NCBI RefSeq assembly: GCF_016093275.1 | Contig: NZ_JAEDAK010000017.1 | Coordinates: 39,422 to 103,421, forward strand | Direction of reading: 5' to 3' | Origin: Inhella proteolytica | Lineage (GTDB): Bacteria; Pseudomonadota; Gammaproteobacteria; Burkholderiales; Burkholderiaceae_C | Length of the DNA stretch: 64,000 nucleotides | In this document: one piece after another, positions 55,995 through 64,000 of the stretch | Position numbering within the stretch: the stretch's first letter is position 1 | Layout: every line of letters begins with the position of its first letter | Made by a program: the position numbers and the translations under genes | Notes under the pieces: generated by a model | Seen by the model: the letters and a program-made list of their open reading frames with translations, nothing else | Told to the model about the DNA's origin: nothing | Database searches by the model: none

Positions 55995-56564
55995 TCAGGC
56001 GGGCTGCGCTAGGCCTGCGGGGCGCGGGCGCAGAGCAGCCCAGCGGCGCTCCAGCACGAGGATGGTCAGCGCGTAATGGCCGAGCACGATGGCCGGCACC
56101 CAGACCATGCCCTGTTGCGGCACCAGCAGCCAGGCGGCCAGGATCATCAGCGTGCGACCGAGCGCATGAACGGCGCCGATCCAGTGCCCCATCAGCCAGC
56201 CGGCGGGCAGCCACATGAAGCCGGTCAGCATGCCCACCATGAAGACCGCGCTCTCCGGCCGCACCAGGGCAAACGGGATGGCAATGGCATAGGCCAGCAG
56301 GGCCTGGCCGACGCTGAGCATGAACAGGGTGTTGAAGCGGTTGCGGCGGTTGGCCGCCGCCATGAAGTCTTCGCCCGTGAGCTTGGACAGGCCCATGCCG
56401 ATGTAGGCGATGACGCCCGTCAGCACATAGACCGACAGCAGATGCCAGCGCGGCGCCAGCAGCTGGCCGGCCAGCGCCACCCCGAGCCAGGCCAGCGTGC
56501 CCGCCAGCGGCATGGCGAGAAAGCGGCGTTGACGAAAGGCTTCGAGTTCCTGGTCCAGATTCAT
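55995..56564 (-). CDS. integral membrane protein of unknown function, 189 aa
   Basis: About five or six hydrophobic segments (for example LAMPLAGTLAWLGVALAGQL, LLSVYVLTGVIAYIGMGL, LFMLSVGQALLAYAIAIPFAL, VFMVGMLTGFMWLPAGWLMG). Charged N-terminus MNLDQELEAFRQRRF. No family assigned. ATG 56564 has AGGAG on the minus strand; an upstream extension is rejected. 87 bp separate its stop from the thiolase start, so it may have a separate transcript. Confidence 0.8.
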   Translation of the reverse strand: MNLDQELEAFRQRRFLAMPLAGTLAWLGVALAGQLLAPRWHLLSVYVLTGVIAYIGMGLSKLTGEDFMAAANRRNRFNTLFMLSVGQALLAYAIAIPFALVRPESAVFMVGMLTGFMWLPAGWLMGHWIGAVHALGRTLMILAAWLLVPQQGMVWVPAIVLGHYALTILVLERRWAALRPRPAGLAQPA

Positions 56565-56683
56565 GGCGGGCTCCTGAGGTGGCAATGACCGGCACCTTAG
56601 AGACCCCGCGGCGCCGGATGCTGCCCTGCCCGACAGATGGCGAGCCCGGCCGCCAGATCGCCGCCAGCGGCGCGGAGCGGCCA

Positions 56684-56712
56684 AGAAAAAAGGCCGGGCA
56701 AGCCCGGCCTTT
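56684..56712 (-). terminator. Rho-independent terminator of the M4 protease gene
   Basis: 11-bp perfect stem AAAGGCCGGGC / GCCCGGCCTTT with a 2-nt loop (56689-56712), followed on the minus strand by TTTTTTCTT. 41 nt after the protease stop. Confidence 0.9.
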
Positions 56713-56752
56713 GATGGTTGCGCAGCGCGAACTGCGCAATTTCAACGCCCGT

Positions 56753-58300
56753 TCAACGCACGTTCACAGCCGCCCAGGCGGCGTTGACGGCGTTGTACTC
56801 GGCCGAGCCGGCGCCATACAGGTCGGTGGCGGCATTCAGCGAGGCGGTACGGGCGCCGGCGTAGTTGGTGGCCGAGGTCATGTAGACCGTCAGCGCGCGG
56901 TACCAGATCTTGCCGGCCTTATCGCGGCCGATGCCGGCCAGGCTGGCGCTGCCGGTGGCGGCCTTGGTGTCACCGGCGTTGCAGGTCTTGCTGGTACCGA
57001 AGCTGCTGTTGGTGCCTTCGGCGAGCATGAAGAACCAGTGGTTGGCCGGGCCCGAGCTGTAGTGCACGTCCAGCGAACCCAGGCCGGAGTACCAGCAGTC
57101 GGCGCTGGCGCCGTCCTTGTTCGGCTGCATCATGTTGCGCAGGAAGGCGCTCTTGATCATGACCTTCTCGCCGATCAGGTAGTCGCCGGCATCGCTGCTG
57201 TTGGCCGCGTGGAACTCGACCAGGGTGCCGAAGATGTCGGAAGTGGCCTCATTCAGGCCACCGGACTCGCCCGAGTAGGTCAGATTGGCTGTGCGGCTGG
57301 TCACGCCATGGGTCATCTCGTGGCCAGCCACGTCCAGCGACACCAGCGGGCGCAGCGAGGTGCCGTCGCCGTCGCCGTAAGTCATGCAGAAGCAGCTGTC
57401 CGACCAGAAGGCGTTGGCGTAGTTGCGGCCGTAGTGCACGCGGTTGAAGGCGCCCTTGCCATCGTTGGCGATGCCGCTGCGGCCATGGGTGTTCTTGTAG
57501 TAGTCCCAGGTGACGGCGGTGCCGTATTGGGCGTCGACGGCGGCCGAAGCCAGGTCGGAGGTGGTGCCGTTGCCCCAGACGTTGTCGGCGTCGGTGAAGA
57601 CGCTGCCATTGCCCGAGGTCTTCTTGTTCATGTTGGTGGTGTAGGTGCCACCGCGCGCCGGGTCGCGCATCTCGAAGCCGCTGGACAGGCTGTTGGTCGT
57701 CAGGGCCACGCTGCCGCTGAACAGGCTTTTTCCCGTGCCGCTGGCGGCGGCGTCGTGGATGTCATCCCAGGCCTCCAGCACGGCGCCGTTCAGGGCGTCG
57801 ACGATCACGTGCTTCTCGCTCGGCGTGCCGTCGGCGCGTTCGCCGTAGACCATCACCTCATAGGCCAGCACCGGCGCGGCGCCACGTGCGTAGATCACCT
57901 TCTCGGCGCTCTTGCCCTGGGTGTCGCCGGGGTGGGCGGCCAGCGCGGCGCGCACGGCGGCGGGCGGGTTGATGCGAGCGTTGCCGTCGGTGTCCACCAC
58001 ATGACGCAGGGTGTGGCTGGCGCCCTTGAAGTTGCCGTGGCGGTCGCTGTGCACCACGAGGTCGCCCCCGATGACGCGCAGGCCGCGCACCGTGCGGTCA
58101 AAGCGCACATGGGTGCTTCCGTCGGCGTCGGTCACGACATCGCGCAGACCATAGGCATGGCCATTGCCGTGCAGGGTGTAGCCGGAGAACGATTCGATGT
58201 GGCCGCGGGCGCGGCTTTCATCAGCCGGTGCGGCCAGGGTGGCGGTAGAAAGGGCGGCGAGCGCGATCACGAGGGCGCTGCGCTTGTAGATCTTCTGCAT
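56753..58300 (-). CDS. secreted M4 family (thermolysin-like) metalloprotease
   Basis: 515 aa preproenzyme. Signal peptide MQKIYKRSALVIALAALSTATLAAP, FTP/PepSY-type propeptide (about 30-190), then the catalytic domain with zinc motif HEMTH (H327, E328, H331), third ligand E351 in GGLNEATSD, and the transition-state His in VHYSSGPANHW. It should be secreted as a self-cleaving zymogen and degrade extracellular protein. No C-terminal PPC or P-domain. Divergent from the bkd operon across 420 bp. Confidence 0.95.
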   Translation of the reverse strand: MQKIYKRSALVIALAALSTATLAAPADESRARGHIESFSGYTLHGNGHAYGLRDVVTDADGSTHVRFDRTVRGLRVIGGDLVVHSDRHGNFKGASHTLRHVVDTDGNARINPPAAVRAALAAHPGDTQGKSAEKVIYARGAAPVLAYEVMVYGERADGTPSEKHVIVDALNGAVLEAWDDIHDAAASGTGKSLFSGSVALTTNSLSSGFEMRDPARGGTYTTNMNKKTSGNGSVFTDADNVWGNGTTSDLASAAVDAQYGTAVTWDYYKNTHGRSGIANDGKGAFNRVHYGRNYANAFWSDSCFCMTYGDGDGTSLRPLVSLDVAGHEMTHGVTSRTANLTYSGESGGLNEATSDIFGTLVEFHAANSSDAGDYLIGEKVMIKSAFLRNMMQPNKDGASADCWYSGLGSLDVHYSSGPANHWFFMLAEGTNSSFGTSKTCNAGDTKAATGSASLAGIGRDKAGKIWYRALTVYMTSATNYAGARTASLNAATDLYGAGSAEYNAVNAAWAAVNVR

Positions 58301-59956
<1,656 letters not shown>

Positions 59957-59969
59957 TCAGGAGCACGCC

Positions 59970-61037
59970 ATGAACGACAGCGTCCAACAGGACAAATTGG
60001 CCGTGCCCAACAGCAACGGCCCCACCAAGCCCATGACCATGATCCAAGCCCTGCGCTCGGCCATGGACGTGATGCTGGAGCGCGACCCGAATGTGGTCGT
60101 CTTTGGCGAAGACGTCGGCTACTTCGGCGGCGTGTTCCGCTGCACCGAAGGCCTGCAGGCCAAGTACGGCAGGTCGCGCGTGTTCGACGCGCCGATCTCC
60201 GAATCCGGCATCGTCGGCACCGCCGTGGGCATGGGCGCCTACGGCTTGCGCCCGGTGGTGGAGATCCAGTTCGCCGACTACGTCTACCCCGCCTTCGACC
60301 AGATCGTCAGCGAGGCCGCGCGCCTGCGCTACCGCTCGGCCGGTGACTTCACCGCCCCGCTGACCATCCGCATGCCCTGCGGCGGCGGCATCTACGGCGG
60401 GCAGACGCATAGCCAGAGCCCCGAAGCCGTGTTCACCCATGTCTGCGGCCTGCGCACCGTGATGCCCAGCAACCCCTACGACGCCAAGGGCCTGCTGATC
60501 GCCGCCATCGAGTGCGACGACCCGGTCATCTTCCTGGAGCCCAAACGGCTCTACAACGGCCCCTTCGACGGCCACCACGACAAGCCCGTGGTGCCCTGGA
60601 GCAAGCACCCGATGGGTGAGGTACCCGAGGGCTACTACAGCGTGCCGCTGACCAGCGCGGCCGTGTTCCGCCCCGGCCAGGAGGTGACCGTGCTGGCCTA
60701 CGGCACCATGGTCTGGGTGAGCGCCGCCGCGGCGGCCGAAGCCGGCGTGGATGCCGAGGTCATCGACCTGCGTTCGATCTGGCCGCTGGATCTGGACACC
60801 ATCGTCAGCTCGGTGAAGAAGACACGGCGCTGCGTGGTGGTGCACGAGGCCACGCGCACCAGCGGCTTCGGCGCCGAATTGGTGGCCCTGGTGCAGGAGC
60901 ACTGCTTCTATCACCTGGAAGCGCCGATCGAGCGCGTGACGGGCTGGGACACGCCCTACCCCCATGCCCAGGAATGGGCCTACTTCCCGGGCCCGGCGCG
61001 CGTCGGCGCGGCCCTCAAGCGCGTGATGGAGGCCTGA
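59970..61037 (+). CDS. bkdA2: branched-chain 2-oxoacid dehydrogenase E1 component, beta subunit
   Basis: 355 aa transketolase-type E1 beta. VVFGEDVGYFGGVFRCTEGL, FDAPISESGIVGTAVGMG, EIQFADYVYPAFDQI, and the C-terminal transketolase domain with EVIDLRSIWPLDLDTI are typical. About 15 residues of a variable lead precede MTMIQALRSAMD. 13 nt after bkdA1 with GATCAGGAGCACGCC as RBS region. Forms the alpha2-beta2 E1 with BkdA1. Confidence 0.95.
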   Translation: MNDSVQQDKLAVPNSNGPTKPMTMIQALRSAMDVMLERDPNVVVFGEDVGYFGGVFRCTEGLQAKYGRSRVFDAPISESGIVGTAVGMGAYGLRPVVEIQFADYVYPAFDQIVSEAARLRYRSAGDFTAPLTIRMPCGGGIYGGQTHSQSPEAVFTHVCGLRTVMPSNPYDAKGLLIAAIECDDPVIFLEPKRLYNGPFDGHHDKPVVPWSKHPMGEVPEGYYSVPLTSAAVFRPGQEVTVLAYGTMVWVSAAAAAEAGVDAEVIDLRSIWPLDLDTIVSSVKKTRRCVVVHEATRTSGFGAELVALVQEHCFYHLEAPIERVTGWDTPYPHAQEWAYFPGPARVGAALKRVMEA

Positions 61038-61040
61038 CCG

Positions 61041-62351
61041 ATGGGTGCCTATGTGATCAAGATGCCCGACATCGGTGAGGGCATCGCCGAAGTGGAACTG
61101 GTGGCCTGGCATGTGAAGCCGGGCGACACCGTGGCCGAGGACCAGATCCTGGCCGATGTGATGACCGACAAGGCCACGGTCGAGATCCCCTCGCCAGTGG
61201 CTGGCACGGTGACCACCCTGGGCGGGCCGGTGGGCCTGGTGATGGCCGTGGGAGCGGAGCTGATCCGGCTCGAGGTCGAGGGCGAGGGCAATCTGAAGGC
61301 GGGCGCGGCACCAGCTGCAGCGCCGGCGGCCAAGCCCGTGACGGCACCGGCTGCGGCGCCGGTTGCGGCAGTGGCTTCTGCACCAGTGGCAGCGCCCGCA
61401 GCCACACCAGCGCCCATCACGGCGAAGCCGGCTGCCCCGCGCGCGCCAGCCCAGCAGCGCCGCGCACCGGACGAAAGGCCAATCGCTTCACCTGCCGTGC
61501 GCCGTCGCGCCTGGGAACTCGGCATCGAGCTGCAGTTCGTGCAGGGCACAGGTCCTGCGGGTCGCATCACGCATGAGGATCTGGAGGCCTTTGCGGGCGC
61601 GCCCCATGGCGCCGCCAGCGCCGGCGCGGACAGCCGCTACGCCGCGCGGCTGGACGAGCAGACCATCCCGGTCCTCGGACTGCGCCGCAAGATTGCGCAG
61701 AAGATGCAGCAGGCCAAGCGCCAGATCCCCCACTTCACCTACGTGGAGGAAGTGGACGTGACGGAGCTGGAGGCCTTGCGCCAGCGCCTGAACCAGCAGA
61801 ATGGCAAGGCCCGCGCCAAGCTCACTCTGCTGCCCTTCCTGGCACGCGCCATCGTCATCGCCGTGCGCGAGTTTCCGCAGGTGAACGCCCGCTTCGACGA
61901 TGAGGCCAACGTGGTGACGCGCTACGGCGCGGTGCACATCGGCATGGCCGCGCAGACCGATGCCGGCCTGATGGTGCCGGTGATCCGCCACGCCGAGACC
62001 CTGGACCCCTGGGCCTGTGCGGCGGAGATCACGCGGCTGGCCGAAGCGGCGCGCACCGGCAAGGCCGGGCGCGACGAGCTGTCGGGTTCCACCATCACCA
62101 TCACCAGCCTGGGCCCTTTGGGCGGCATCGTCACCACGCCGGTCATCAACCACCCCGAGGTCGGCATCGTCGGCGTCAACCGCATCGTCGAGCGTCCGAT
62201 GTTCGACCGCGACGGCCGCGTCGTGCCGCGCCTGCTGATGAACCTCAGCTCCAGCTTCGACCACCGCGTGGTCGACGGCATGGACGCTGCCCTGTTCGTG
62301 CAGCGCCTGCGCGCCCTGCTCGAGACCCCTGCGACCCTGTTCATTGAGTGA
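61041..62351 (+). CDS. bkdB: dihydrolipoyl acyltransferase E2 of the branched-chain 2-oxoacid dehydrogenase
   Basis: 436 aa. One lipoyl domain with the lipoylated lysine K44 (MTDKAT), an Ala/Pro-rich hinge about 85-145, a peripheral subunit-binding domain about 149-186 ([20 protein letters not shown]), and a catalytic domain with HRVVDGMDA. Forms the core of the complex, moving the acyl group to CoA. Starts 3 nt after bkdA2, so it is coupled. Confidence 0.95.
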   Translation: MGAYVIKMPDIGEGIAEVELVAWHVKPGDTVAEDQILADVMTDKATVEIPSPVAGTVTTLGGPVGLVMAVGAELIRLEVEGEGNLKAGAAPAAAPAAKPVTAPAAAPVAAVASAPVAAPAATPAPITAKPAAPRAPAQQRRAPDERPIASPAVRRRAWELGIELQFVQGTGPAGRITHEDLEAFAGAPHGAASAGADSRYAARLDEQTIPVLGLRRKIAQKMQQAKRQIPHFTYVEEVDVTELEALRQRLNQQNGKARAKLTLLPFLARAIVIAVREFPQVNARFDDEANVVTRYGAVHIGMAAQTDAGLMVPVIRHAETLDPWACAAEITRLAEAARTGKAGRDELSGSTITITSLGPLGGIVTTPVINHPEVGIVGVNRIVERPMFDRDGRVVPRLLMNLSSSFDHRVVDGMDAALFVQRLRALLETPATLFIE

Positions 62352-62358
62352 GCGCGCA

Positions 62359-63798
62359 ATGCCTCCTGTCTACACGCAAACCCAGCTGCTGATCGTCGGC
62401 GGCGGCCCCGGTGGCTACGTCGCCGCCATCCGCGCCGCACAACTCGGCATCAAGACCACCCTGGTCGAAGGCGCGGCGCTTGGCGGCACCTGCCTGAACG
62501 TCGGCTGCATCCCCAGCAAGGCGCTGATCCATGCGGCCGAGGCGTACGCCCAGGCGCGCACGCAGGCAGCGGGCCGCTCGGCACTCGGCATCCGAGTCGG
62601 CGGGGTCGAACTCGACCTGGCCACTACCCTGGATTGGAAGGACGGCATCGTCGCCAAGCTCACTGGCGGCGTGGGCGCGCTGCTGAAAAAGCATGGCGTC
62701 ACGGTCGTCAAGGGCTGGGCCGAGCTCATCGACGGCAAGACCGTCGAGGTTCGTCAGCCGGGCATCGACCCCGGTGAGGCGCCGCAACGCATCCAGTGCG
62801 AACACCTGCTGCTGGCCGCCGGCTCGCAGGAAGTCGAACTCCCCTTCCTGCCGTTCGGGGCCGGCGAGGGTCGCGTTGTTTCCGCCACCGAAGCGCTCGC
62901 ATTCGGCGCGGTGCCGAAGCAACTGGTGGTGGTGGGCGCTGGCTACATCGGGCTGGAACTGGGCACTGCCTGGCGCAAGCTCGGGGCGGAAGTCACGGTC
63001 GTCGAGGCACAGGAGCGCATCCTGCCCGGCTACGACGCCGAACTCGTCAAACCAGTGGCGCAATCGCTCGTCAAGCTCGGTCTCAAGACCATGTTGGCGC
63101 ATCGCGTTGAGGGCCTGAACGCAGCCGGCACGGCGCTGACGGTGCGTGATCCCCAGGGCACGCTGCTGGAGCTGCCGGCAGACAAGATCCTCGTGGCCGT
63201 GGGCCGCCGGCCGCGCAGCGAGGGCTGGGGACTGGAGCGTCTGATGCTGGACATGAATGGGCGCGCCGTGAAGGTCGATGCGCAATGCCGCACGTCAATG
63301 AAGAAGGTCTGGGCCATCGGTGACCTCACCGGAGAGCCCCTGCTGGCCCACCGCGCCATGGCCCAGGGTGAATTGGTGGCGGAGGTTATTGCGGGCCACC
63401 CTGGCCGTTTTGAACCCGCCGCGATTCCGGCCGTGTGCTTCACCGATCCCGAGATCGTCAGTGCCGGCCACACTCCGGCTAGCGCCGAGGCCGAGGGGGC
63501 CCGGCGTGGATTCAAGGTGCTGCAGGCGCAGTTCCCCTTTGCCGCCAATGGCCGCGCGCTCTCGTTGGAATCTCCGGAGGGCTTTGTTCGCGTCGTCGCG
63601 CGCGCCGACAACCGCTTGATCCTGGGCTGGCAGGCGGTGGGGGCCGCCGTATCCGAGCTATCTGCCGCGTTCGGTCTGAGCCTGGAAATGGGCGCGTGCC
63701 TGGAAGACGTGGCACACACCATCCATTCGCACCCGACCCTGGGCGAAGCGGTGCAGGAATGCTGCCTGCGCGCACTGGGCCAGGCACTGCACATCTGA
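62359..63798 (+). CDS. lpdV: dihydrolipoyl dehydrogenase E3 of the branched-chain 2-oxoacid dehydrogenase
   Basis: 479 aa flavoprotein. FAD motif [20 protein letters not shown], redox disulfide C45/C50 in [16 protein letters not shown] motif [12 protein letters not shown], and the C-terminal active-site [12 protein letters not shown]. Resembles P. putida LpdV (459 aa), the operon-specific E3. ATG 62359 is favoured; TTG 62344 would overlap bkdB by 8 nt. Codons near 62880-63250 are slightly less GC-biased than in the E1 genes. Last gene of the operon. Confidence 0.95.
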   Translation: MPPVYTQTQLLIVGGGPGGYVAAIRAAQLGIKTTLVEGAALGGTCLNVGCIPSKALIHAAEAYAQARTQAAGRSALGIRVGGVELDLATTLDWKDGIVAKLTGGVGALLKKHGVTVVKGWAELIDGKTVEVRQPGIDPGEAPQRIQCEHLLLAAGSQEVELPFLPFGAGEGRVVSATEALAFGAVPKQLVVVGAGYIGLELGTAWRKLGAEVTVVEAQERILPGYDAELVKPVAQSLVKLGLKTMLAHRVEGLNAAGTALTVRDPQGTLLELPADKILVAVGRRPRSEGWGLERLMLDMNGRAVKVDAQCRTSMKKVWAIGDLTGEPLLAHRAMAQGELVAEVIAGHPGRFEPAAIPAVCFTDPEIVSAGHTPASAEAEGARRGFKVLQAQFPFAANGRALSLESPEGFVRVVARADNRLILGWQAVGAAVSELSAAFGLSLEMGACLEDVAHTIHSHPTLGEAVQECCLRALGQALHI

Positions 63799-63870
63799 GG
63801 TACCTATTCGAGCGGCTCTCTACGCGAGGGCCACTCGATACGGAAGCATTGGGCGGATTTTCGAGCCCCC

Positions 63871-63908
63871 AAAAGCAAAACCCCCCGCATGTTACTGCGA
63901 GGGGTTTT
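63871..63908 (-). terminator. terminator of the rRNA operon
   Basis: 13-bp stem with one mismatch: AAAACCCCCCGCA (63877-63889) and TGCGAGGGGTTTT (63896-63908). On the minus strand a GCTTTTG tract follows the G-run. Ten nt beyond the 5S 3' end. Also faces the bkd operon and could terminate it. Confidence 0.75.
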
Positions 63909-63918
63909 GGGGATTAAT

Positions 63919-64000
63919 AGCCTGACGATGTCCTACTTTCACACGGGCAATCCGCACTATCATCGGCGCTGAGGTGTTTCACGGTCCTGTTCGGGATGGG
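63919..64000 (-). rRNA. rrf: 5S ribosomal RNA, 3' part (partial)
   Basis: The plus strand reads AGCCTGACGATGTCCTACTT from 63919, the complement of the conserved 5S 3' end, and continues through the complement of CCCATCCCGAACAGG to the window edge. About 82 of some 115 nt are present; the 5' end and the rest of the rRNA operon lie beyond 64000. Confidence 0.95.

Overview
The window looks like chromosomal DNA of a high-GC betaproteobacterium of the order Burkholderiales, probably near the Rubrivivax/Roseateles/Inhella/Ideonella group. This is inferred from gene content and order: tyrS divergent from an M23 peptidase gene and anmK, erpA beside rplM-rpsI, rsmI divergent from yraN-diaA-dolP, pilT-pilU divergent from yggS, and an Lrp regulator divergent from a fused indolepyruvate oxidoreductase. 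GC-rich codon use is even throughout. I see no insertion sequence, prophage, integrase, tRNA gene or CRISPR array. Coding density is very high: many junctions are 1-14 nt overlaps, and several convergent pairs overlap at their stop codons.

Layout. 0-2.4 kb: neutral-lipid genes (WS/DGAT acyltransferase, acyl-CoA-binding protein, PHA-granule-associated protein). 2.4-9.4 kb: a lipoprotein aminopeptidase and a molybdopterin oxidoreductase, then on the other strand a saccharopine-dehydrogenase-like protein, an M20 amidohydrolase, a DUF1415 protein and a 5'-nucleotidase. 9.4-12.2 kb: a lipoprotein, ECF sigma factor and ankyrin-tailed putative anti-sigma operon, plus a small membrane protein. 12.2-22.6 kb: housekeeping genes (tyrS, M23 peptidase, anmK, erpA, rpsI, rplM, GNAT, srkA, htpG, aroG). 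22.6-32.4 kb: a Phe-rich leader peptide and attenuator in front of aroG, tldD, rsmI/yraN/diaA/dolP, a hydroxyisobutyrate-dehydrogenase-like enzyme, a TPR protein, pilU, pilT and yggS. 32.5-37.5 kb: outer-membrane functions (a beta-barrel with a PstS-like partner, and a large Oar-like TonB receptor). 37.7-43.1 kb: a three-gene signalling operon (response regulator with HD-GYP, FIST protein, hybrid kinase with HPt) that resembles nitric-oxide sensing NosP/NahK systems wired to c-di-GMP breakdown. 43.2-49.6 kb: Lrp regulator, indolepyruvate oxidoreductase, DsbA-type isomerase and a diguanylate cyclase. 49.6-55.9 kb: eight same-strand, tightly packed genes from thiolase to acyl-CoA dehydrogenase. 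56-58.3 kb: an unknown membrane protein and a secreted thermolysin-like protease. 58.7-63.8 kb: the complete branched-chain 2-oxoacid dehydrogenase operon. The window ends in the 3' part of a 5S rRNA gene on the minus strand, preceded by the rRNA operon terminator.

The two observations I rate highest are the aroG attenuator, whose leader peptide, antiterminator and terminator can all be drawn from the sequence, and the NosP-like/kinase/HD-GYP operon. All functional assignments rest on reading motifs and remembered family sequences; no database search was run.
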